This document shows positions 56,131-64,000 of a stretch of 64,000 nt of DNA, piece after piece. Within the stretch, counting starts at the first letter, position 1, and the number at the start of each line of letters is the position of its first letter. The stretch spans positions 86,489,256 to 86,553,255 of the forward strand of contig NW_026623056.1 in the NCBI RefSeq assembly GCF_023065955.2, given 5' to 3'. A program made the translations under genes and the position numbers. The notes under the pieces are model-generated. The model searched no databases and was not told the DNA's origin. It worked only from the letters and a program-made list of their open reading frames with translations. The DNA comes from Ursus arctos (lineage: Eukaryota > Chordata > Mammalia > Carnivora > Ursidae).

Positions 56131-57105
56131 CCACTGAGGAATTTCAGCGCATGCCGGACGGTTAAGACTCCTCCAGCTCAAAGGTTTCCACGCACGACCC
56201 CCATTTGGCTGGAGGCAAAAAGCGGGGCTTTGCCCGGAGTCGATGGGCAACCTCTTCCCAGAACCGTGATTTTGAGGCGCCGTTTCTGTGAAAGGGGTGT
56301 TGAGAGTCCTCAGGAAGAGAAACGCAGAGGCTTCAGGTGGCCGGGTTCTGGAAGGGTGGGGTTAGGTCGGCGCTGGTCGCTCCGCACTCCCCCCGCCCCT
56401 TTCCTGGCCAAGGATCCCTTCCCGCCGCTGAGCCCTGGGCGCTGCTTGAGCTCCAGGGATAAACCGCCCTCCCTGGAGAGCACTGGAAGTCTGAGTGCAT
56501 TGGGAGGGGCACGGAGAATGGAGAGAAAGTGAGGCCAGGCTTGGGGCACGGGGAAGGAAAATGCAAAGGACAGGCTACCCTCTCACCTGCAGGTAAAAGT
56601 AGAGGAAATGCGTGTCTCTCTTTACTTGAACCTGGCTCGCGCTTCCATGCCCCTCTGTGGCCCATGCTCAGGGACTTCGCTAATCACTATAATTAATTAC
56701 CAGCAGCACTGCTTTTCTTCCCCTAAGCGCATCGCCCTGAGGGAGGGAGAGAAGTGGGCGGCAGGTATTCCATTCCTAGGTCAAGAGGCACTGCTGTGAC
56801 CTGAGGTCTCCAGACTCCAATCTCAGAACCCCAAGTTGTCCTAGACAACTGAGTCCGAAGAAAAGGACCAGGCTCTTTTCAGAATCCCAGAGAACAGAGT
56901 CAATTTAGAGCAGGCCTGGGTAGGAACCCAGAAGATGGGAATTACCCCCACAGACCCACTCTGGAATGCCTCATTCTCTTGCCTGCGCACCCCAAAACTA
57001 TGCTTGAGGCACCATGCTGAGGGCCTCAGACCGGTGGGAAGGGCTCCCTGGACCCCATGCCCAAGGGCCGCCAAACTGAAAGCACTTTCTCCAAAGCAGT
57101 AACTT
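56131..57105. other. GC-moderate SIM2 upstream DNA, no exon seen
   Basis: Unique DNA with CpG clusters at about 56220-56450 and a homeodomain-type 'cactataattaattaccagc' near 56685-56705. Open frames (56230-56665) on both strands have no domain. Confidence 0.45.
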
Positions 57106-57120
57106 CCAGTGAAAGAATTT

Positions 57121-57319
57121 TTATTTTTTTTTTTTTAAGATTTTATTTATTTATTTGACAGAGAGACAGCCAGCGAGAGAGGGAACACAAGCAGGGGAAG
57201 TGGGAGAGGAAGAAGCAGGCTCCCAGTGGAGGAGCCTGATGTGGGGCTCAATCCCAGGACTCCGGGATCACGCCCTGAGCCGAAGGCAGACGCTTAAGGA
57301 CTGAGCCACCCAGGTGCCC
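57121..57319 (-). mobile_element. CAN SINE (antisense), bear-type
   Basis: Complete antisense copy. Perfect 15-bp duplication ccagtgaaagaattt at 57106-57120 and 57320-57334. The closest SINE to the SIM2 promoter (about 4.5 kb from the start codon) and likely young. Confidence 0.95.
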
Positions 57320-57334
57320 CCAGTGAAAGAATTT

Positions 57335-58833
57335 CTTAAAAAAAAAACAAAAAACAGACAAACTTCTCTTTCTCTACTTGGAATTATGTGAGCAGAGCCA
57401 GTTACTGTCTACACCTCTGGAGGAATGGAATCACTATGAAATTGCTCTGACTACCTCTAATTAGTTTTAAACCATGAGCAGTGGTATTGTAATTGTTGTC
57501 TGATCCTTTCTGGCAGTAGCAATGACTCCAGGAAAAGTTGGTGATATCTCCATGGGGCTCACCCAAGGAAAGGAGTGAAAAATCGAGTACTTTCGGATAG
57601 CTCAGATCCAAAATGCCTCCTAGCCATGGCAGTCATATATGTGATGCTAGACGCAAGCGGGGTCTTCTGGAGTAAACATATCTTGCTAATTGTGTAGACA
57701 AAGGCTTATAAATCGAAGAGATTCGAATCTCTCTAGTCCTGGATTTTCTGTTGCTTCCTTTTGCTCCAGCGGTTGGAGTTCTCCTTAGCTACCACTTCCA
57801 AGGTTGGCACCATCTCCCCCACGGTGCTAGGGATGGGAGGAGTTCTCTCCCCGCCCCCACCTGCTTAGTGACAAAGTTTCTGATCCCCTTGTGCCACTGC
57901 CGAATGCTCTCCGGGAGCCTAACGCCGGTAGAACATCTGCGTGTTTCCCCCTTGATCTCACTCGAAAGTCGGTTTCCGCGGGGGATGGGCCTCAGGTAGG
58001 CGCCGGGCGCAGCCTGGGGAAAAACAGTTGCGGAGCATCTGAAGCGGAAAATCCAAGCAGATGTGGGGCGGCCTGGGCCCACCCCTTTCCTCTCGGGGCC
58101 TCAATTTCTTCCAGATCAGTTTCCTAATGGAAAATTTCTAAGAGGTGGGGGGGGGTATGTAGAGGCGTGCTGGTGCACCTCGGGGTGTGCCAAAGCGTGC
58201 GAAGCAGCACTGGGAGTGGGGGCGCCTGGTGAACAGGCCTTACTCCCGAAGCTTGCTGACCTCAATATGTCACCCCCCCCTTCCCACAAGCCCTCTTTCT
58301 GCCACCAGCCTCCCTTCATTCTAGATTCTGCAGGCTTCTTCCAGGCCAGCAGGGGAACTACTGTTTTTGAGTGATGCCCGGACTTCAGGGACTTTCGTGG
58401 CCACTATACTTCTCCCCTGCAGGCCCGTCTCTATGCCCTGGGGGAGGCACTCGGAGTTAGCCCGAAAGCATAGACCAGGAGGTCCTCCCTGCACCGGAAG
58501 CCCTGAAGAAAGTGACACGCAACAGGTGCCCCAACCAGCGGCCACCGACGACGCTCCTGATCACTCCAATAAGCACGTATTTAATGCTTTTTCCACTTTA
58601 CACAGAGCCTGTGGGTGTCACTCTAAGTGTAATGGGGGTCACAGGCTTTCCTTCCAGTACAAAGAGCTCTGGGACAGACCCAAACAGGCACGCACGGGAA
58701 AGGGGAGCGTTCTTCTTTCACTATTCCACGCAGAAGTCACCATCCTTACCACCCGGGAAATCTCGAGATCTGCGTCCAAGTTCTTTGGGTACTTTCGGTG
58801 ATGGAGGAGTGGGAGGGAGCCCAGACCCATCGC

Positions 58834-58875
<42 letters not shown>

Positions 58876-59224
58876 CAATGAATGCTTTGCGGGTATATAC
58901 AATGCCCGTTTGGGCGTCTGCTGAGGCAGGCTTTAGGATTGGAAGTGTCCCACACACACAATTCTACGAGTCTTCGAACGCTCCGTTATGTTACCTCTCA
59001 AACCCCGCGATTCGGACCCGTCCAGCTGATGCGAGAACAGCGGCTGTGAAGATGAGATCACGAGATCTCAAATACGCTTTCCCGGAAAATCCGGGAAATT
59101 TGGTTTAAGAAAAGTTTCTGTTCTTCTGACTTGTTGGGTCTCTCCCACTTCCACTTAGCCATGTTTCTGCGATCTGAGTAATCCCTTTCAAGCCTGGGAG
59201 GAATTCTCTCGGGTCCATAATTGA
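57335..59224. other. SIM2 upstream DNA, no exon seen
   Basis: Unique DNA with AT-rich, TAAT-containing sequence at 57440-57500 ('tctaattagttttaaaccat'), moderate CpG at 57840-58100, a G9-type run near 58145 and a GT microsatellite. Open frames of 144 and 198 codons (58367-59108) are partly made by the GT repeat and have no domain. Confidence 0.45.
58834..58874. repeat. (GT)20 microsatellite
   Basis: Perfect GT run of about 20 units, about 3 kb upstream of the SIM2 start codon; a convenient length marker for the locus. Confidence 0.97.
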
Positions 59225-61153
59225 GGATCGGAAATCGTGGGGGGTGAGGGAAGCGTCAAATCCTCCCGAAGCCAGGAAAGTGCCGGAGCGCACTCGCAGG
59301 AGGCCTGCGCAGCCTGCGGCGGGGCCCAGCCGGCCGTCCCTTCCTCTTGGAGCCCCTTCTCCGGGAAGCCTCGAGACTGCAACTGTCTGCGCAGTCAGGC
59401 GCGAGATTCCGGACAGGGAAGCGGGCCCCGCGCCCTGCGTTTGGGTACTGCGTACCCTCGCCGCTCGCTCGCCGTCCAGAGCCTTCTGCACGCACCGCTG
59501 GAAACAGGAAAGTGTTCCTAGATCCAAAATCCCAAGGGAACGTGCCGCGCTCGGCGTTTGGTTGGGGGGGCCACCAACTCCGAAACTCGCTCTGCTCTGT
59601 GGTTTTGGAGCGCCAGCCCCGGAAGCAAGGCCACCGCTGTGGGTTCCGCAGGGCGCGGGGCTCATGGGGGCCAAGCCGGAGTCTGCGCACACGGTCTTGC
59701 CCAGCGAGGGAGCTAAGACGCCTCCAACGCTGTCAAACTTCTGCCCTTCAAAGGGATCTCCAGAAAAGGTCAGGAGCAGCATAGTTGGTGGTCCTTTTCC
59801 AGCCCCCCCCCCCCCCGCCCGGCGTGAGGGGGGAAGGCGGGTCCCCGGCCACTGAGCACGCGGAGCAGCAGGCTCCGGAACCCGGCCGGGAGTGAAAGAG
59901 GCGGCACATGAAACAGAGATCCTAGCGCGGAGCCCCGCACCCCGGCCTCTCTCCTCCCCGGGCCAACCTCAAAATCAGGCGCCCCACAGTCGTAGTCTGC
60001 GGCACTCGTCCAAGGGACCTGTAAGACTCCGTGCCCTGAGTCCACTACAGCTGCCCTCTGACCCCACGCGCGGGGGAAGCTGGCGTCCTCCCAGCGCGCA
60101 CATCCGCACGGTGGCTGTAGTATTCAAACCGCTAGAAGGGTGAGGGTCGGTGCGACCGTCGGGGACTGGAGGAGAGCCCTCCCGGGGTTGCAGGAGCAGA
60201 GCTGGGGCGGGGGTGGCGTGCGAGTGGGTAAGAGGCCTCTTGAGGCCCAGTGTGGCCCCGAGGGAAGGCACCAGGACGCCCCATGGCTGCGTCTCCAAGT
60301 GCTTCTCCCTACTTCAGCTGCCTCCTGGCCCACCGGCTTGGCCCCCACCAATGCTCACTCGATTACTCTCGCTCGGGGATCCTGGCCTGAAGTACCCGGC
60401 CCAGCCGCAATTCCCCGAAATTTCGGCTGCACGGAGTCGGGCTGCGGGAGCGGGGACCGCTGGACCCTGTGCCCGCCGCCACCCTGGGCGAGGACTGGCC
60501 TCTAGCCTCGGCTCTTCCGTCCCCTCCTTTCGTCTGGCCCGCGCGTCCCCGCGGCCTGCAGCCTCTCCGCGAAGACGCCGATCTTCTTTCGCTCCGGTGT
60601 TTCGAGGAGAGAAAGGGCAGAAGGGGCAGTCTCTCTGCCGCCCTTTCCTGAGGAAGGGGTGGGTCTTCCCTTCGGGCCCTCGGACCTGCAAGTGGGGGAG
60701 TGCGGCCGCGGGACCTGCGCGAGGCTCGGAGGACTGAGTCCTCCCGGACACCGCACATGCGGCGGGTCAAGCCGCCTCCCCTCGCCCGCGCGCGCCCAGG
60801 ACCTGTACGGGAGCCACAGGGGAGGCTTGGGCATCCCTGCCTGCCTTCCATCCCTCCTCCGCTCCTCCCCACCGCCCATCCCAGCGCCCAGGTCCCGCGA
60901 CCCGCTCGCCGGAGCCGGTCCCCACGGCGCGCCGTGTGCACTCACCGAGACTTCCGTGAGGCCGGGAGCGCGCGGGCCTCTCCTGGGAGAGTCCCTGGAG
61001 GCCGCGACGCGGAGGCGCGCCTGTAACTCCGGGGCCGCGGCGGGGTCGGGAGGCGAGATTCGCCGCCCCCGCCCCCGCCGCGGTCCCTCCCCCCTCCCGC
61101 CCCTCCTCCCCGGGCCGAGGCCGCCGAGTGCTCCGCCCGAAGGCGGGTCCGCC

Positions 61154-61181
61154 ATAAACAAACGCGGCTCGGTCGCACGTG
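61154..61181 (+). promoter_or_regulatory. SIM2: Possible SIM2 core promoter: TATA-like box and CACGTG E-box
   Basis: An AT-only islet CATAAACAAAC (61153-61163) stands in otherwise pure GC DNA, followed by the palindromic E-box CACGTG at 61176-61181. SIM proteins with ARNT bind sites containing the ACGTG core, so feedback or bHLH regulation is conceivable. If the islet acts as a TATA element, transcription would begin near 61180-61190, giving a 5' UTR of about 620 nt. This is inference. Confidence 0.3.
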
Positions 61182-61184
61182 GAC

Positions 61185-61804
61185 CGCGGAGCTGCTGCGG
61201 CTCGCGACAGATCGCGGGCTCCGGGCGCCGCGTCTCCAGGCAAAGGGAACCGCCAGGGAGGGCAGGAGAGCGCGCCCGGGCCCGACCCCAGCCGCCTCCG
61301 CCCCAGCTCCCCTCGGCTCCGCTCCCGCTCCATGGCTCCGCGGCCGCCGCCGCCCATGCCGCTCTCCAGTCCGGAGGGGCCTCGCGGCAGCGGATACGAA
61401 CACTCGGTCAAGGACTAAGCGGCACCGCTGCCTCCTCGCTGACTACTCTCCACCTCCTAAGAAAGCCGAGACGCAGGAGACAGGAGGGAGAAAGGAAGAG
61501 CGAGCAGAAGCGAGCGGGAAGTTGGGCTCTGGGCACCGCGGGACAGTACAGCCCGGAGGAGGCTGCGCCCGGGGCGGCGGGCAGAGCGCGCAGCGGCGCC
61601 GCTGGGTTGCGCCGATCTCCGAGGCCCGGCGGCTGCGGAGAGGCTACTCGGTGCCCCAGGCCTGCCCCGCGCACCTGCCCCGGGCGGTGCCCCAGACTCA
61701 CCTGGCCCCCGGAGTCCCCTTCCCCATCCCCGCCGCTGCAGCCGGAGCGGGGCTCCGAGGGCCTGGAGCACGGCTGGGTCTAATATGCCCGGAGCCGAGG
61801 CGCG
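61185..61804 (+). other. SIM2: Probable SIM2 5' untranslated region (start uncertain)
   Basis: GC-rich leader immediately before the SIM2 start codon. It contains an upstream ATG at 61332 (open frame of 28 codons ending with TAA at 61416-61418) and the short upstream ORF at 61785-61808. An in-frame TAA at 61781-61783 excludes an N-terminal extension of SIM2 from this exon. The left border assumes initiation just after the TATA-like islet and may be wrong by hundreds of bases. Confidence 0.45.
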
Positions 61805-61808
61805 ATGA
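61785..61808 (+). CDS. Seven-codon upstream ORF overlapping the SIM2 start
   Basis: ATG at 61785-61787 opens a seven-codon frame (Met-Pro-Gly-Ala-Glu-Ala-Arg). Its TGA stop (61806-61808) overlaps the SIM2 ATG in an ATGA arrangement. It lies one frame off from SIM2. A at -3 gives it a reasonable initiation context (C at +4 is not ideal), so scanning ribosomes could use it. Stop-start overlaps of this kind can allow termination-reinitiation or reduce main-frame output. Translation is not demonstrated. Confidence 0.5.
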   Translation: MPGAEAR

Positions 61809-61979
61809 AGGAGAAGTCCAAGAATGCGGCGAAGACCAGGAGGGAGAAGGAAAATGGCGAGTTTTATGAGCTGGCCAAGCTGCTCCCGCTGCCGTCGGCC
61901 ATCACCTCGCAGCTGGACAAGGCATCTATCATCCGACTCACCACCAGCTACTTGAAGATGCGGGCCGTCTTCCCCGAAG
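61805..61979 (+). CDS. SIM2: SIM2, first coding exon (bHLH domain), partial gene
   Basis: Encodes the N-terminal 58 residues plus the first base of codon 59 of single-minded homolog 2, a nuclear bHLH-PAS transcription factor that pairs with ARNT/ARNT2 and mostly represses target genes in midline, muscle and craniofacial development. It maps to the human Down syndrome region. The start [20 protein letters not shown] gives the basic region. Helix 1 is about residues 19-30, the loop about 31-38 and helix 2 about 39-56 ([19 protein letters not shown]). Lys10, Gly18 and Ala54 fit SIM2; SIM1, from memory, has Arg, Ser and Val there. An in-frame stop 24 bp upstream fixes the start. The exon ends GAAG|GTGAGG, a consensus donor. 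PAS domains and the C-terminal repression region lie in later exons outside the window. Confidence 0.96.
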
Positions 61980-62204
61980 GTGAGGCCGCAGGTGGGCGGC
62001 CGAGAGCCTCGGCCCAAGCGGGGAGCTGGAGCTGGCTGAAGGGCCAGTGCCAGGGAGTCTTGGGGAGGCCGCTCCGGGAGCTTCGGCTCCTGTTGGAGAC
62101 AGGAGCCAGGGTCTTGGCGCCGTGGGGGCTAGACCGTCTTCTGGCCCAAGTGTGGACCCGGAGAATCAGGAATTGTTTTGTGATTAAGCTGGTCCATTCT
62201 GGTT

Positions 62205-62356
62205 TCCCTCCCTCTTCTCTTTTTTCCTTCTCTTTTTCTTTTTTCTTTCCTTTCCTTTTCTCTTCTTTTTTCTTCTTTTTTTCTTTCCTTTCCTTTTTCT
62301 TTTCTTTTTTCTTTCTTCATTTCTTTAACTCTCCCTTTTATTTTTTCCTTCTTTCA
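62205..62356. repeat. Polypyrimidine tract in SIM2 intron 1
   Basis: About 150 bp of almost pure C/T on the + strand, built of TTTCTT and TTTCCTTT units, about 230 bp downstream of the exon 1 donor. It reads as a string of Phe/Ser codons in the exon-1 read-through frame. No repeat family is assigned. Confidence 0.9.
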
Positions 62357-63689
62357 TTCCTATCTCTTTTTCTGTGGAGGGGAAGCGTGTGCACCCTAGC
62401 CAGAGGTGAGACTTTGTGCTTGCTGCCTCTGGCCTGGGAGAGAGAGGAGTGCACTGGGAAGGCCCAGGCCCAGAAGGCCCTAGCCATGGCAGGGCACTTG
62501 TCTGGGGCTCGGGCCTTGGATTTGGACCTCTCTGGCTGCCTCTTCTTTCCTCCCTTGGGGCTGGGCGGGGCAGGTCTGGGTAGGAGAGACCCAAAGTAGG
62601 TGAGCTGAAACCCTGCAGGAGAGAGAGGCCACTGGAATGAAAATGGCAGACAGGCCAGAGCACAGTCTTTTTTTCCTGGTTGGAATTATAAACCCAGAGG
62701 GGCAGGTGCCACGGTGGGCAAGGGTCACCAAGACGCATGGGTCCAGCAGACTCCCGGTGGTAAGTAATGGCATACTGGCCAGCATTCTCTGCTAGCACAT
62801 GGCTTGCGGGTGACCATGGCTGCCAGGCTGGGCACTTCTCTGCAACAGGGCTGGGGAGGCCTGCTCACCGCAGCATTCCTTTTGGTGTCCCAGTGTTTCT
62901 GAACCGATCACCTTTCAGCGTCTCTGTCCCCAGCCAGGGTGGCTGCAGGCTAGCTTGAGAGATTCTGACACGTGGCTGGGACACTCTGCACGGGCCGGCT
63001 GGGCACCCCAAGACTTCTGTGCTGGGGAGCCACTAGGGCCGTGTGGAGCTCCAGAATCTGGTGGGGGAGTAGAAACAACTTCAGCCGCAGGCACCAGAGG
63101 GTGGCTGCACTACAGCGACAGGTGTCCTTTTGGGTGCAGGGTGCCCCCATTAAGGCGGTGCCTGGCCAGGCGATCGACCAGAAGTCAGGAAGCTTGACCT
63201 TTGCGTTGGTTGCCCCTAAGCCTGTTATAAGTAATTGGCTCTGGGTCTGGAGCTGCACTTCACGCTGCCTCCCGGGTGGAACTCAGAGGGCCTGTCGCCC
63301 AGCGAGACCTACAGCCCTGCATCACAGCTGGCCCGGGAGTCTAGGGGGGCCCCGGAAGCGGTAGACTGGCTTAGCCCTTCCCTCGCAGCTGGGCCATGCA
63401 GCCTCCAGCACTTTCCCGCTGGTGCAGGAGACTGTGACCTGTACCTCCAGCCCAGCCCCACACACCTTCTTTCCTTTTCCAGCCCCAATATAAAGTGGTG
63501 CCCCACACCAGCCCCTCCTACTGGAAATTGTCAAACGGGTGATCGCTATTAGTGTGCCCAAGGGTGACCCCTCCACCAGAGAAGTAGAAAATTAAAATTA
63601 AAAGAGAATTGGGTTTTATGAGGGCCGAGTCTCCTTCCCAGCCGGGAAGGAGTGGCGTGGTGAGCCGGTTTTTGTTTTCCTTTCTTTCT

Positions 63690-64000
63690 TTTTTAAATGT
63701 ATTTATTTTTTTCCGGGTGAGCTGTTTCTTAATTTGCATGCTGCAAGCTGGTGGGGAACCAGGACAGGACCCTGGCCTCCTCTCACTTCCCCACTGGAAA
63801 TAAACACATTAGAAGCCGGGATTGGAATATTAAATGATCAGTTACCAATGATTTCAAGTAAGCCAGAAATTAGAAAGGGAGGCCTGGAGAAAGAGGGCTA
63901 ATTGTAAGCCATTTATTGTTTGGAGAATTTCCAGGAAAGCCTGCTAAAAATTGGGAAGTGGTGGGTGTACTGCTTCTGCAGACTTTTAAAAATTGGATCT
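63690..64000. promoter_or_regulatory. Candidate intronic regulatory element
   Basis: Repeat-free, AT-rich block at the right edge: 'cttaatttgcatgctgcaag' (octamer-like ATTTGCAT), 'aatattaaatgatcagttac', 'gggctaattgtaagccattt' and 'attgtttggagaatttccag' (SOX-like ATTGTTT). Looks like conserved intronic non-coding DNA; it continues past the window. Confidence 0.38.

Larger units (their letters stand above)
59225..62060. promoter_or_regulatory. SIM2: SIM2 promoter CpG island
   Basis: About 2.8 kb of GC-rich, CpG-dense, repeat-free DNA that covers the SIM2 5' flank, first exon and intron start. Density peaks at 60900-61770. A C13 run lies near 59801-59813. Such long islands are typical of developmental regulators controlled by Polycomb. 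The exact transcription start cannot be fixed from sequence alone. Confidence 0.9.
61980..64000 (+). other. SIM2: SIM2 intron 1 (5' part)
   Basis: Begins with the GTGAGG donor at 61980 and runs off the window. No acceptor followed by PAS-domain coding sequence is visible, so exon 2 lies beyond 64 kb. The first 80 bp are still CpG-rich. Open frames of 60-264 codons inside are intronic read-through or chance; none has a domain. Confidence 0.88.

Noticed and set aside
58512..59108. 198-codon open frame near SIM2
   Set aside because: Contains a (GT)20 run read as Cys/Val and lacks any domain.
60502..61411. Long minus-strand open frames (up to 219 codons) over the SIM2 promoter
   Set aside because: Stop depletion in GC-rich DNA; overlapping frames on both strands look alike in composition and none has a motif.
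60659..61783. 374-codon + strand open frame upstream of SIM2
   Set aside because: It lies in the densest CpG island, where stop codons are rare, and has a low-complexity Arg/Pro/Gly/Ala product with no domain. It ends in the TAA 24 bp before the SIM2 ATG, in the same frame, so it cannot extend SIM2.
61805..62599. SIM2 exon 1 frame read on to 264 codons
   Set aside because: After codon 58 the frame crosses a consensus splice donor and then reads a polypyrimidine tract as Phe/Ser runs. SIM2 continues in exon 2 outside the window.
1..64000. CLDN14 or HLCS coding exons, expected near SIM2
   Set aside because: No claudin four-helix coding exon and no biotin-ligase exon were recognised on either strand; they probably lie outside the window.
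1..64000. CRISPR arrays, operons, bacterial-type insertion sequences, prophage
   Set aside because: The window is vertebrate nuclear DNA with SINE/LINE/LTR content; the tandem arrays seen are microsatellites and minisatellites.

Overview
The window is mammalian nuclear DNA from a caniform carnivore. About twenty copies of the carnivore tRNA-Lys-derived CAN SINE are present, each with a GGCGCCTGGGTGGC-like head, a TC-rich middle and an AAATAAATAAATAAAATCTT tail. Several carry the 'gcgcagtcgttaag ... ggcgtgatcc' wording and 'gggagcctgcttcttcc' that I associate with bears and giant panda, so Ursidae is my best guess. This is an inference from repeat diagnostics only.

One protein-coding exon can be supported: the first coding exon of SIM2 (single-minded 2, a bHLH-PAS transcription factor) at 61805-61979 on the + strand. 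It sits in a large CpG island (about 59.2-62.05 kb) and is followed by a consensus GT splice donor and the start of intron 1, which runs off the right end. In human, SIM2 lies on chr21q22.13 with CLDN14 upstream in the opposite orientation. I find no CLDN14 coding sequence here, so the other ~61 kb is read as SIM2 5' flank.

Layout. 1-19 kb: old repeats (MER5A-like, ancient L1M, MIR, L2, an ERVL MLT2-like LTR split by a SINE) with unique AT-rich DNA. 19.7-26 kb: mostly repeat-poor, with TAATTA-type homeodomain cores, the best place to look for distal enhancers. 26-38 kb: a CCACGCCC minisatellite, LTR fragments, a burst of CAN SINEs at 35-37.5 kb and a hAT-type fossil. 39-54 kb: repeat-dense, with L1M fragments, SINEs, a ~360 bp polypurine tract and several microsatellites. 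54.4-62 kb: GC-rich SIM2-proximal domain with an orphan CpG island at 54.5-55.6 kb, AT-rich conserved-looking DNA at 55.8-56.1 kb, and the main promoter island. 62-64 kb: intron 1, starting with a polypyrimidine tract.

Points most worth follow-up: a seven-codon upstream ORF whose TGA overlaps the SIM2 start codon (ATGA), the orphan CpG island, the repeat-poor homeodomain-rich blocks, the CCACGCCC tandem array and the 37-bp-period polypurine array. I saw no evidence of an undescribed protein system; most of the long open frames come from GC-rich or low-complexity sequence.
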